61,418 bases of DNA, from contig JASJCB010000023.1 in NCBI GenBank assembly GCA_030066195.1, forward strand, positions 1-61,418, read 5' to 3'. Position 1 is the stretch's first letter. The number at the start of each line of letters is the position of its first letter. This document shows positions 28,839 to 38,231 of this stretch, one piece after another. Below the pieces are notes generated by a model, which saw only the letters and a program-made list of their open reading frames with translations, did not search any database and was not told the DNA's origin. This DNA comes from Acidobacteriota bacterium. GTDB taxonomy: Bacteria; Acidobacteriota; Holophagae; Acanthopleuribacterales; Acanthopleuribacteraceae. Position numbers and translations under genes: made by a program.

Positions 28839-31800
28839 TGGAACCGGACGAACACGATGTGTCTGCTGAACTGCCCGAGGAAGAACTGCCGAAAATAGCC
28901 GTGGTAGGCATGGCGGGCCGTTTTCCCAAGTCGCCCGACTTGGACGCTTTCTGGCAGAATCTGAAGGACGGCGTGGAGTGCATTTCCTTCTTCAGCGAGG
29001 ATGAATTGATCGAGGCGGGCGTCACCCCGATGGTGCGCACTTCAGAGGCATTCGTGCCTGCCCGCGCCGTTTTGGACGAGGCCGCACATTTCGATGCGCA
29101 TTTCTTCGGCATGAGTCCCAAGGAAGCCGCCAACACCGACCCCCAGCATCGGGTCTTTCTGGAATGTACCTGGCATGCCCTGGAGCACGCGGGTTACGAC
29201 CCGGCTCGTTATGACGGTCTGATCGGCGTGTATGCCGGCGCCGATGTGAATACCTACGCCTTGAGCAACCTGGTCCTGGGCAAGGAAGGGTTGCAAACGC
29301 TGATCGGCAACGACAAGGATTACCTGGCCACGCGCGTCGCCTACAAGCTGAACCTGAAAGGCCCCGCAATCACCATCCAGACCGCGTGTTCCACATCTCT
29401 GGTCGCCGTGCAAACGGCTTGTCAGAGCCTTTTGAGCTATCAATGCGACATGGCGCTGGCCGGCGGGGTGGGCATTGCCTTCCCGCAGAAGGCCGGCTAC
29501 CTGTACCAGGAGGGCGGCATCCTGTCGCCGGACGGTCATTGCCGCGCCTTCGACGCCCAAGCCGGCGGCACCGTGGGCGGCGACGGCGCAGGGGTGGTGG
29601 TTCTGAAACGCTACGAGGACGCCGTGGCCGACGGCGACACCATTCACGCCCTGATCCTGGGTTCAGCCGTCAACAACGACGGCTCGGCCAAGATAGGATT
29701 CACCGCACCGTCCGTGGAAGGCCAGGCCGAGGTAATCGCCATGGCGCAAGCGGCTGCCGATGTGGCGCCCGAGACCATTACCTATATAGAAACCCACGGC
29801 ACCGCTACCGGACTGGGCGATCCCATAGAGTTCTCCGCGCTTCAAGACGTATTCTCGGCCGGCACGGATAAGAAACAGTTCTGCGCGATCGGCTCGCTGA
29901 AAAGCAACGTGGGTCATATGAACTCGGCGGCCGGTATCGGCAGTTTCTTGAAAACGGTTCTGGCGCTGAAACACAAGTGGCTGCCGCCCAGTCTCCGCTA
30001 CGAAAAGCCCAACCCCATGATCGATTTCGACGAAAGCCCCTTCTATGTTCAGGCCGATTCCTCACCTTGGGAAGTAGACGGGATACCGCGACGAGCCGGC
30101 GTCAGTTCTTTCGGTATCGGCGGCACCAATGCCCACGTCATTCTGGAAGAAGCGCCCGAACCGGAGGAAACGGAGGCGACGGTTGGTTACCTACCCCTGA
30201 TGGTTTCCGCCGCTACGCCGGAGGCCTTGGACGCCCGAGTGGCCGATCTGAAATCCTGGTGTGAACAGAATCCGAACACGGCGCTCGTGGACGTGGCGAG
30301 CACCCTGGTTCGCGGGCGCCCCCTGCTGAATCATCGTCGTATGGTTGCCTGCAACGATCTGGCCGAAGGTTTGGCCGCCCTGGCCGATCCGGGCCGTTAC
30401 CTTACCGGCTCCGGCGAAGCCAAAAACGGCGTGGCTGCTTTCATGTTTCCCGGCCAGGGCGCGCAATACGCGGGCATGGGCCGGGGGATCTATGAGACAG
30501 CCCCCGTGTTCCGGGAGGAACTGGACCGTTGCGCCGCCTACCTGCAACCCAAACTGGGTTTGGATCTGCGCGATCTCTTCTTCCCCGCCGAGGGCATGGC
30601 CGGCGACGTCGACGCCCGCCTTAAGCAAACTGAAATCACGCAACCGGCCCTGTTCGCCTTCAGCTATGCCCTGGCCAAACAATGGACGGCGTGGGGCGTT
30701 CAACCCGACGCGATGATCGGTCACAGCGTCGGCGAATACGTGGCCGCCTGCCTTGCCGGAGTGTTCTGCCTTGAAGACGCCCTGGACCTGATTACCGAAC
30801 GCGGTCGCCTGATCGGCGCATTGCCCGGCGGCGCCATGCTGGCCGTCTCGTTGGATGGGGATGCCTGCCGCCGCTTCCCAAATCTGTCCATCGCGGTTGA
30901 AAACGGACCCAACGCCCTTGTATTGGGCGGAACCCATGAAGCGGTCGACCAGGCGCTGGCTGAACTGAGAGCCGAGGGACTGCCCGCAACCAAACTGCAC
31001 ACCTCCCATGCCTTCCATACAGCCATGATGGACGGCGCGCTGGACGCCTTCGCCGCCGCCGTGAGTCGGGTGGAACTGAAGCCGCCGCAAATCCCCTACC
31101 TTTCCAACGTAACCGGTACCTGGATTACTGAGGCCGACGCTTGTGATCCCGGTTATTGGGTGCGCCATATTCGCGGTCGCGTTCGCTTCGGCAGCGGTGT
31201 TACCGAATTGCTGCGCGAACCAGACCGCGCCCTGTTGGAACTGGGGCCCGGTTCCACCCTGTGCACCCTGGCTCGAAAAAGCCCGGCCTGGGACAGTCAT
31301 CGTGTCGCCGTGACCACGGTGCGACATCCGCGTGAAAGCAAGGCCGACGAAGCCGTGCTGCTCGAAGCCCTGGGCCAAATTGCCCTGGCCCACGTGCCGG
31401 TGGAATGGGATGCCTTCTTCCCCGAACCATGTCGGCGCATTCCTTTGCCGGCCTACCCCTTCCAACGCGAGCGCTACTGGAACGATCCGCATAAAGCCTT
31501 GCAAACCGCGTTCGACCAATCCGATGCCTTGACCGGTAAGCGTCCCGATGTGGCCGATTGGTTGTACATGCCGACCTGGAAGCGAGCACGACCCGTGCAA
31601 CAGGGCGAGCCGGTCGAGGGCCCGATCCTGTTCTTCAGAGAGAAGAGTGATTTCGACGAAGCCTTTATCGAGGCACTGAGAAAGGACCATCGCGTGATCA
31701 CGGTGGCATCCGCTTCGAGCTTCAGCCGCGACGGGGATCAGTTCACCATCGACCCCGCTTTGCCCACAGACTACCAGTGCCTGGCCGATGAAATCCACGC

Positions 31801-33451
31801 GGAAGAACATCCCGCCAAGATCATCCATACCGGCGTGCTGCAAAGACCGGTTCACCCCGCCTACAGTTTTGAAGAACTCCAGCAACGGGGCTTCTCCAGC
31901 CTGATGTCCATCGCCCGCGCTTTCGGCGCCAAACAATGGGACCGGCCTATCACCCTGGAAATGATCACCGACGGCGCCGCCGATGTGACCGGAGGGGAAG
32001 CATTCGACCCGAACAAGGCAACCGTCATGGGGCCGTTCCGGGTTATTCCCCAGGAATATCATCAGTTGATGACCCGCCAAATCGATATCGTTCTTCAAGG
32101 CGATCACCGGGAACACAAACGGCTGATCGGCAGGACGGTTCAAGAGATCTCGGCGCCGCTGACCCATGCGCGCGTCGCTCTTCGGGAAGACCGCCGCTGG
32201 GTGGAAACCTTCGACGAAATTACCGACACGGAACTGCCCCAACCCGATGCGGTGTTGCGTGAAGGCGGCGTCTACCTGATCACCGGCGGCCTGGGCGGTA
32301 TCGGCCTGGTGCTGGCTGAATGGATGGCGGAATCCGCAAAGGCCAAACTGATCCTGACCGGCCGCAAGGGCCTGCCTCAAGTGGACGGCTGGGATCAATG
32401 GCTGGAAACCCACAGCGATCGCGACCCGGTCAGTTTCAAGATCAACAAGATCCGTCACCTGGAATCCCTGGGTGCAGAAGTGATGGTAATCAGCGCCGAT
32501 GTTGCCGACCGGGAACGCATGGCCGAGGTTATTGCCGCCGCCAAAGAGCGCTTCGGCGAGATTCACGGCGCGATCCATGCGGCCGGCGTGGTAGATCAGG
32601 CCATGCTGGCGCCCATCCACGAGGCCACGCCCGAGCAGGCCGCTGTCCACTTCCGGCCCAAGATCCAGGGGACCAACGTGCTGAACGAGGTTCTACCCGA
32701 TGACCTGGACTTCCTGGTGCTGTTCTCCTCGGTAGCAACGGTGCTCGGCGGTCTCGGCGGCGCGGCTTATGCGGCGGCCAACGCTTACCTGGACGCAAGG
32801 TCCCAAAGTGCCGAACGCCGGCTGACGATCAATTGGGACGCCTGGTATCCCTCGGAAGAATCTCAGCTCAGCAAGGGGGATGTGCCTGCCTGGGCGCGCT
32901 TCGCCATCCTGCCCAAAGAAGGCTGCGAGGCTTTTGCCCGCATCCTGGATTCCGGCTTGGACCGTTGCCTGGTGTCTACCGCCAATCTGCAACTGCGCCT
33001 GGATATGTTGGTGCGCACCGACAACCGGGAAGCCCTGGAACGCGCCGGCGCCCAAGACGCGGAAACCCGTCACGCCCGCCCCATACAGGCCGTGGAGTAC
33101 ACCCCGCCGCGCGATGAAGTGGAAGAAGTGTTGTGTGAAATGTGGGCGGCCCTGTTGGGGATCGACAAGGTGGGCATCCACGACAACTTCTTCAAGCTGG
33201 GCGGCGACTCGCTGGTGGCCATTCAACTGTCCACCCGCCTGCGCGATACCTACGGCGTGGATATTACGGTCAACCACCTGTTCGACGAACCCACCATCGC
33301 GGCGCTGGCCGACAAGGTTCGCGCTTGTCAAGCCGTGGGCGGCGCCGACCTGGATGCCCTGGGCGATAAACTGGACCTGATCGAGAATATGTCGGAAGAA
33401 GAGGTGGCCCGACTGCTGGCCTCCATGCAGGACGAAGGAAGTGATGCATGA
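28835..33451 (+). CDS. Type I polyketide synthase, KS-AT-KR-ACP
   Basis: 1538 residues, one complete cis-AT module. KS about 18-440: Cys185 in TACSTSLVAV, HGTATGLGDP and KSNVGHMNSAAG for the two His. AT about 525-830: GHSVGEY with Ser631 and SHAFH at 724-728, the pattern of malonyl-CoA-specific AT domains. KR about 1140-1350: TGGLGGIG, Tyr1312 in YAAAN. ACP about 1425-1500 with Ser1459 in LGGDSL. No DH or ER, so the module adds two carbons and leaves a hydroxyl. The C-terminal tail (about 1505-1538, IENMSEEEVARLL) is a likely docking helix. Start overlaps the NRPS stop by four bases (ATGA) with AGGAG upstream, so the two proteins are made together. Confidence 0.95.
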   Translation: MMEPDEHDVSAELPEEELPKIAVVGMAGRFPKSPDLDAFWQNLKDGVECISFFSEDELIEAGVTPMVRTSEAFVPARAVLDEAAHFDAHFFGMSPKEAANTDPQHRVFLECTWHALEHAGYDPARYDGLIGVYAGADVNTYALSNLVLGKEGLQTLIGNDKDYLATRVAYKLNLKGPAITIQTACSTSLVAVQTACQSLLSYQCDMALAGGVGIAFPQKAGYLYQEGGILSPDGHCRAFDAQAGGTVGGDGAGVVVLKRYEDAVADGDTIHALILGSAVNNDGSAKIGFTAPSVEGQAEVIAMAQAAADVAPETITYIETHGTATGLGDPIEFSALQDVFSAGTDKKQFCAIGSLKSNVGHMNSAAGIGSFLKTVLALKHKWLPPSLRYEKPNPMIDFDESPFYVQADSSPWEVDGIPRRAGVSSFGIGGTNAHVILEEAPEPEETEATVGYLPLMVSAATPEALDARVADLKSWCEQNPNTALVDVASTLVRGRPLLNHRRMVACNDLAEGLAALADPGRYLTGSGEAKNGVAAFMFPGQGAQYAGMGRGIYETAPVFREELDRCAAYLQPKLGLDLRDLFFPAEGMAGDVDARLKQTEITQPALFAFSYALAKQWTAWGVQPDAMIGHSVGEYVAACLAGVFCLEDALDLITERGRLIGALPGGAMLAVSLDGDACRRFPNLSIAVENGPNALVLGGTHEAVDQALAELRAEGLPATKLHTSHAFHTAMMDGALDAFAAAVSRVELKPPQIPYLSNVTGTWITEADACDPGYWVRHIRGRVRFGSGVTELLREPDRALLELGPGSTLCTLARKSPAWDSHRVAVTTVRHPRESKADEAVLLEALGQIALAHVPVEWDAFFPEPCRRIPLPAYPFQRERYWNDPHKALQTAFDQSDALTGKRPDVADWLYMPTWKRARPVQQGEPVEGPILFFREKSDFDEAFIEALRKDHRVITVASASSFSRDGDQFTIDPALPTDYQCLADEIHAEEHPAKIIHTGVLQRPVHPAYSFEELQQRGFSSLMSIARAFGAKQWDRPITLEMITDGAADVTGGEAFDPNKATVMGPFRVIPQEYHQLMTRQIDIVLQGDHREHKRLIGRTVQEISAPLTHARVALREDRRWVETFDEITDTELPQPDAVLREGGVYLITGGLGGIGLVLAEWMAESAKAKLILTGRKGLPQVDGWDQWLETHSDRDPVSFKINKIRHLESLGAEVMVISADVADRERMAEVIAAAKERFGEIHGAIHAAGVVDQAMLAPIHEATPEQAAVHFRPKIQGTNVLNEVLPDDLDFLVLFSSVATVLGGLGGAAYAAANAYLDARSQSAERRLTINWDAWYPSEESQLSKGDVPAWARFAILPKEGCEAFARILDSGLDRCLVSTANLQLRLDMLVRTDNREALERAGAQDAETRHARPIQAVEYTPPRDEVEEVLCEMWAALLGIDKVGIHDNFFKLGGDSLVAIQLSTRLRDTYGVDITVNHLFDEPTIAALADKVRACQAVGGADLDALGDKLDLIENMSEEEVARLLASMQDEGSDA

Positions 33452-34422
33452 GTGGATTGAGCGGCAGGATCGAGAACCTGTCCCCCGAAAAACGCAAACT
33501 GCTGGCCATGTTGGCCAAGAAAAAGAAGCAATCGGAGCCCGAGCCGGAAGCGACGGCGCCGGAAGCCGTGGATGAAACCGAAATCATCAGGGATGATCAG
33601 TTCTTCTCGCTGGAAACCGGCGTCTTCCCCGAAAAGGAAAACGTGCGAAAACTGTACAACGCCGTCACCAACCAGTTCAACGCCGGCGGGTTCGGCAACT
33701 ACGCCGTCTTCCTGAACTGGGGTTACCTGCCCAATGACAACCCCACCTTCTCGCGGGTGACCCTGCCCGAAAACGTGATCAACCGCAATCCCACCCGCCT
33801 GGTGCTTGAACTGATCGGCGATACCCCGCTGGACAAAAACACCGGCGTGCTGGATGTGGCCTGCGGTCGCGGCGGTACGGTTACCGTGTTCCGCCGTTAT
33901 TTCGACGTGGGCACGGTCAACGGTCTGGACCTCTCCAACGCCGCCGTCGCCTTCTGCAAGAAGACGCATACCTGGCCCGATACCCACTTCACCGCCGGCG
34001 ATTCCGAGAACCTGCCCTTTGCGGACGAGAGCATGGACGTGGTGACCAATATCGAATCGTCCCACTGCTACCCGAACATCGAAAAATTCTACAGCGGCGT
34101 GTGGCGCGTTCTCAAACCGGGCGGGCACTTCCTCTACACGGACATGCTGCACACCGTACGCATCCCGCAATTGGAACAGGCGCTTCAAGATCTGGGTTTT
34201 CAAATTGTCCGCAAGCGGGACATCACCAGTAACGTCCTGCTCTCATGCGATGAGATTGCCGACGCCAACACCCGGCTCTACGCCGACGGCAACAACGACA
34301 ATGTGATCTCCAACTTCCTGGCCACACCGGACTCGCGCATCTATAAAGAAATGCAGGCGGGTCAACAACAGTACGTAATGTATAAGATCAAAAAACCGGA
34401 ACGAGGTGACCATGTCGGATAA
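33448..34422 (+). CDS. Stand-alone SAM-dependent methyltransferase with docking-like N-terminus
   Basis: 324 residues. Class I methyltransferase: motif I VLDVACGRGGTV, acidic residue in VNGLDLSNAA, then FTAGDSENLPF and VLKPGGHFLYTD. N-terminal to it, residues 1-25 carry LSGRIENLSPEKRKLLAML, very close to the first helix of the NRPS and the thioesterase in this operon, followed by a Lys and Glu/Pro-rich linker (about 25-50). It probably methylates the chain while bound to the synthase, or the released product; O-, N- or C-methylation cannot be told. Overlaps the PKS stop by four bases (ATGA). Confidence 0.9.
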   Translation: MSGLSGRIENLSPEKRKLLAMLAKKKKQSEPEPEATAPEAVDETEIIRDDQFFSLETGVFPEKENVRKLYNAVTNQFNAGGFGNYAVFLNWGYLPNDNPTFSRVTLPENVINRNPTRLVLELIGDTPLDKNTGVLDVACGRGGTVTVFRRYFDVGTVNGLDLSNAAVAFCKKTHTWPDTHFTAGDSENLPFADESMDVVTNIESSHCYPNIEKFYSGVWRVLKPGGHFLYTDMLHTVRIPQLEQALQDLGFQIVRKRDITSNVLLSCDEIADANTRLYADGNNDNVISNFLATPDSRIYKEMQAGQQQYVMYKIKKPERGDHVG

Positions 34423-35926
34423 ACAGGCGGTCAACAACGGCGCGAATGTTTCCGAGCGGTTGGGCAACCTGTCCCCGGAACGCATGGCCCTGCTGAAACG
34501 CATCATGGAAGAACACAAGGCCTTGGAAGATGACAACGGACAGCCGGCCGGGGAGACGCGGGCAACGCCGTCCTCTCCCAAGTCGGAACCGACGGCTGCA
34601 TCCTCCAATGCGGACGGAAACACCGATACCGCATCGCCGCCGGGCCACGCGGAATCCGATTCGCGGACCTCATATCCACCGCCCGGCGACACCGAGCCGC
34701 AATCACCCTTCAATACGCCGCCGGGCGGCAACCCCTGGGCCGCATTTCAGCCTCCGGGAGGCGGCGGTGACCAAAACCCCTTCAATCTGCCGCCGGGAAG
34801 CAACCCCTGGGCCGCGTTCCAGCCTCCTCCGGGTAATAACCCCGATCCTCAGAATCCCTTCAATATGTCGCCGGGCGGCAACCCCTGGGCTGCATTTCAG
34901 CCTCCCTCGGGTAATAACCCCGATCCTCAGAACCCCTTCAATCTGCCGCCGGGAAGCAACCCCTGGGCCGCGTTTCAGCCTCCCTCGGGTAACCCCGATC
35001 CTCGGAATCCCTTCAATATGCCGCCGGGCGGCAACCCTTGGATGTCCATTGGCATGCCGTGGGGAGGCGGCTTCCCGCCGCCGGGAGGACCGGGTTTTCC
35101 CGGAAGCCCGCCGCCCGAACCTCCCTTCGGCGCGGGTTACGGCAACCTGCCGCCCTTCGGCCCGATCGTCGGGCTGAAGCCCGACGGCAGCCGTCCTCCC
35201 TTCTTCCTGGTGCATGCCGTATTCGGTTCGGTGTTTCCCTATCATCGCCTGGCCATGCACATGGACCCGGAACAACCCGTTTACGGCATCCAGTCGATCG
35301 GCCTGGACGGCGTCACCAAACCCCAGGAACGCATCGAGGACATGGCCGAGTTGTATATCGAACATATCCGCCGGATACAGCCGGAAGGCCCCTACAATCT
35401 GGGAGGGTATTCCTTCGGCGGTTGGGTGGCCTATGAAATGGCCCGCCTGCTGGTTTCCAAATACAAACAACCCGCGGGTTTCACGGCAATTCTAGGCGTG
35501 GGTCTGCCCCTGGGCTCGTTGAACCCGGTTTTGATGGAAGAAATCCAAAAATGGCTGGATCTGGCCGAAGACTACATGCGTCTGATGGTCAACACCAGTC
35601 TCTCCGACCAGCAACGCGTGGAGACCGGAAGCTGGGACCCTACCGCCTTTATGACCCCTTTGCAAAAAGTAGCTTACGCCAATAATCTCGCGCAACTGCG
35701 CTATGCGCCTCCGCCCTACGCGGGCAGCCTGGACCTGCTGGTCACCGAGGACCTGAAGCACCAGACCTTTGTCGACCCGACCATGGGCTGGCGCCTGATG
35801 GCCGCCGACGGGGTGACCACCCACCTTTGTACAGGAAACCACATATCCACTTTTCAGGAACCACATGTCAAAGATCTGGCGGAAAAGCTGACCGCCTGCC
35901 TGGCGCGACAGGACGCAGGTGAATAA
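34412..35926 (+). CDS. Type I thioesterase with docking-like N-terminus and Pro/Gly/Asn-rich repeat linker
   Basis: 504 residues from the ATG at 34412 (GAGGTG upstream; an in-frame GTG lies two codons earlier). Residues about 11-35 hold the NVSERLGNLSPERMALL helix shared with the NRPS and methyltransferase. Then comes a Ser/Pro-rich linker and, from Ser98 to about 221, five imperfect 24-26-residue repeats of the type NPFNLPPGSNPWAAFQPP. The alpha/beta-hydrolase thioesterase domain covers about 255-500: FFLVHAVFG, nucleophile Ser334 in GYSFGG and a likely catalytic His in GNHISTF near the end. It should release the finished chain by hydrolysis or cyclisation. Overlaps the methyltransferase by 11 bases. 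Confidence 0.92.
   Translation: MSDKQAVNNGANVSERLGNLSPERMALLKRIMEEHKALEDDNGQPAGETRATPSSPKSEPTAASSNADGNTDTASPPGHAESDSRTSYPPPGDTEPQSPFNTPPGGNPWAAFQPPGGGGDQNPFNLPPGSNPWAAFQPPPGNNPDPQNPFNMSPGGNPWAAFQPPSGNNPDPQNPFNLPPGSNPWAAFQPPSGNPDPRNPFNMPPGGNPWMSIGMPWGGGFPPPGGPGFPGSPPPEPPFGAGYGNLPPFGPIVGLKPDGSRPPFFLVHAVFGSVFPYHRLAMHMDPEQPVYGIQSIGLDGVTKPQERIEDMAELYIEHIRRIQPEGPYNLGGYSFGGWVAYEMARLLVSKYKQPAGFTAILGVGLPLGSLNPVLMEEIQKWLDLAEDYMRLMVNTSLSDQQRVETGSWDPTAFMTPLQKVAYANNLAQLRYAPPPYAGSLDLLVTEDLKHQTFVDPTMGWRLMAADGVTTHLCTGNHISTFQEPHVKDLAEKLTACLARQDAGE
34703..35075 (+). repeat. Tandem repeats coding the Pro/Gly/Asn-rich linker of the thioesterase
   Basis: About 4.5 imperfect units of 72-78 bases inside the thioesterase gene, each coding [NS]PFN-x-[PS]PG-[GS]-NPWAAFQPP and an NPDPQ-type spacer. 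Units alternate GGN and GSN versions (units 1, 3, 5 against 2, 4), which suggests that a two-unit block was duplicated. Confidence 0.9.
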
Positions 35927-35937
35927 GGAGCAAGCGC

Positions 35938-37005
35938 ATGATTTTTTTCGATGTCCCCAATTTTATCCCGCCCGGTAAGTCCGCCTACCGCATCGTTTCC
36001 ATGGACGGCGGCGGCATCTATGGTTTGGCCACGGCTCTCTTGTTGAAGAAGACGATCGATGACAAAAACAGCCCCCAAGACTTTCTCGCCCGTCAAACTG
36101 TCCACTTGTTCTCGGGAACATCCGCCGGCGCCATCAATGCCCTGTTACTGGCAAAGGAGGAAGATCCTCGCGCTTTTGTAATCGGAGGCGGCTTGGACGA
36201 GTTTTGGAGGCAGAGCGGTACCTTCGCCAACGAAAAAAATCCCATCGATGCTTTTTGGAGCTGGTTCGGACTCACCGCCTGGTTGGGCACCTTGGATTTC
36301 CAGGAATTACTCCGCCAAACCTTCGGAGATATGACCTTCCGCGAATTGAAAAATAATGTTCTGGTGGCCACATTCGATTGGTCCGGCGTCGACGGCCGTC
36401 ATTGGAGGCCCAGGTTTTTCAGTAATGGACACGAGGCCGACTTAAACCGACGCGTTGCCGACGTTGCCTATGGTGCGGCTTCGCCCCCGGGCCTGAGAGC
36501 GCTTGTCGACGGTTTGGGCGACGCCGGTATCTTCGCGCCCGATCCCTGTACCAATGCCGTGGCGGCCGTCATCAATTACTTGGGAAAGGACGATCCCGGT
36601 CAATATCTGAAACACGTATTCGCTCTGTCCGTGGGGGTTGCCACGCGCCAACCCTTCTACTGGTTAAAACAATTCAACCTGGGAATGTTGCCGTTTTACT
36701 TCTGGTTGCCGACCAACCCTTTTACCGGCGATTATTACCCGCCCGGGGTACAATCGGTTTTGAACGGCCCGACCGACGATACCGTCTGGGAATGTAAAAA
36801 CTTGTTGGGTGAGCGATACCATCGCCTCAGCCCGAGGGTCATCGGCCCGCCCAACTTACCACCCACCCTGATTGCCACTTCCTGGGCCCGGTTTCCGTGG
36901 TGGCAACAATACCTGATAGGGGAAATCACAAAAACCCTGGACAGTACAACCGCCATGGATTCAGTCGTTGATACCGCGAAATATCTCAAAAACCAATGGA
37001 ACTGA
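35938..37005 (+). CDS. Patatin-like phospholipase 2
   Basis: 355 residues. Oxyanion loop SMDGGGIYGLATA, Ser62 in GTSAGAINALLLA and the catalytic Asp in LGDAGIFAPDP (DAG instead of the usual DGG). Shares with patatins 1, 3 and 4 the downstream blocks RQPFYW, LPTNPFTGDYYPPG and LPPTLIATSWARF, so all four come from one family. No signal peptide or membrane segment. ATG start with AGGAG upstream; 11 bases after the thioesterase stop. Catalytic residues appear intact. Its substrate is unknown. Confidence 0.88.
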   Translation: MIFFDVPNFIPPGKSAYRIVSMDGGGIYGLATALLLKKTIDDKNSPQDFLARQTVHLFSGTSAGAINALLLAKEEDPRAFVIGGGLDEFWRQSGTFANEKNPIDAFWSWFGLTAWLGTLDFQELLRQTFGDMTFRELKNNVLVATFDWSGVDGRHWRPRFFSNGHEADLNRRVADVAYGAASPPGLRALVDGLGDAGIFAPDPCTNAVAAVINYLGKDDPGQYLKHVFALSVGVATRQPFYWLKQFNLGMLPFYFWLPTNPFTGDYYPPGVQSVLNGPTDDTVWECKNLLGERYHRLSPRVIGPPNLPPTLIATSWARFPWWQQYLIGEITKTLDSTTAMDSVVDTAKYLKNQWN

Positions 37006-37028
37006 GATGTCCGATCATTGGAGGCCCT

Positions 37029-38231
37029 ATGTCTGAACAGCCCTATTATCGAGCCGAACTCGGCAACCCGCCTTATCAGATCATCAGTCTTGACGGCGGG
37101 GGAATTTACGGATTGACCACGGCTTCCCTGCTGCGTCAACTGTGCGATGCGCAGCAGGATCAGGATAGCCCGCGTTTTCTGGAGCCCGCGGAGGGGCAAA
37201 AATATCTTTTCGCGGGCACCTCAGCGGGGGCTATCAACGCCTTGTTGATGGCCCGGTACGAGAATCCCAGGGACTTCGTGCGCTCCGGGCAATTGGAAGC
37301 CTTCTGGGGCGAGCCCGGCATCTACGCCAACCTGGCCGATCCCGTTGCCTCCTGGCTCAGCTTTTTCGGCATAACCGCCTGGTTGGGCAGAGCGGATTTC
37401 GAGAACCTGCTCATGAAGACCTTCGGTGATGAAACCCTGGGCGACTTGAAACACAATGTGCTGCTGACCACGTTTGACATGAGCGGCCAGGAGAGTCCGA
37501 TTACGGGACAAATGCAGTGGATGCCGGATATCTTCTACAATTTCGGCCCGAGAAACCGGCCCGACGTGCTGTTACGTGATTTGGCTTACGCCGCCGCCGC
37601 GCCGCCTTCCATGCGCGCCGTGACCCGCGGTTGGGCGGACGGCGGTATCTTCTCACCCAATCCTTCAGACAACGCTCTGGCCAAAATGATTCAGGTCATC
37701 CTCATGCGTGACGAGAACGACCTGGAAGAGGGTGGTACCGATTTACTACGGCAGGTTTTGGAAAAGATAGAGGTTATGGGAGATTTGCGCAGCATAACCT
37801 TGTTTTCGGTAGGCGTGGGTTACCGCACCCCCTATTATTGGACATCCAATTTCGATTTCGGGTCGACCCTTTTTACGATGCTGCCGACCAACCCATGGAC
37901 GGGTCATTTCTATCCGCCTTTGGTCAGCCTCGGCCTGGATGCGCCCGGCATGATCGCCGAAAAGCGAACCTGGCTCATGCTGGGCAAACACGCCTTCCGC
38001 CTGGACCCACCCATCCTCCAGCCGCCCTTCTTCCCGCCCACACTGATCGCCACGGCCATGGCCCGCTTTGATTTCTGGCGCCTCTATTTCGTGGATCAAA
38101 TCCAAAGGGCTACCCATTCATCGGAGGCACGGCGCTACCTGGAGAGAGCTCTTGATTTCCTGAACTCCGATGACTGGCGCAATCCAAGACGCGACCTGTT
38201 AGCGATTAACACGGAAGTGACCAATGGCTGA
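37029..38231 (+). CDS. Patatin-like phospholipase 3
   Basis: 400 residues from the ATG at 37029 (GGAGG close upstream; an earlier in-frame ATG at 36996 overlaps patatin 2 and has no such site). SLDGGGIYGLTTA, Ser65 in GTSAGAINALLMA, Asp in WADGGIFSPNPSDNALAK. The C-terminal third (TPYYW, LPTNPWTGHFYPP, FPPTLIATAMARF) matches patatin 4 most closely, so 3 and 4 look like the most recent duplicates. Cytosolic by sequence. Overlaps the start of patatin 4 by eight bases. Confidence 0.88.
   Translation: MSEQPYYRAELGNPPYQIISLDGGGIYGLTTASLLRQLCDAQQDQDSPRFLEPAEGQKYLFAGTSAGAINALLMARYENPRDFVRSGQLEAFWGEPGIYANLADPVASWLSFFGITAWLGRADFENLLMKTFGDETLGDLKHNVLLTTFDMSGQESPITGQMQWMPDIFYNFGPRNRPDVLLRDLAYAAAAPPSMRAVTRGWADGGIFSPNPSDNALAKMIQVILMRDENDLEEGGTDLLRQVLEKIEVMGDLRSITLFSVGVGYRTPYYWTSNFDFGSTLFTMLPTNPWTGHFYPPLVSLGLDAPGMIAEKRTWLMLGKHAFRLDPPILQPPFFPPTLIATAMARFDFWRLYFVDQIQRATHSSEARRYLERALDFLNSDDWRNPRRDLLAINTEVTNG

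Noticed and set aside
30191..32650. An open frame of 819 codons on the minus strand antisense to the PKS gene
   Set aside because: It lies wholly inside the PKS, shows no family motif, and is explained by the codon bias of the sense strand in GC-rich DNA.
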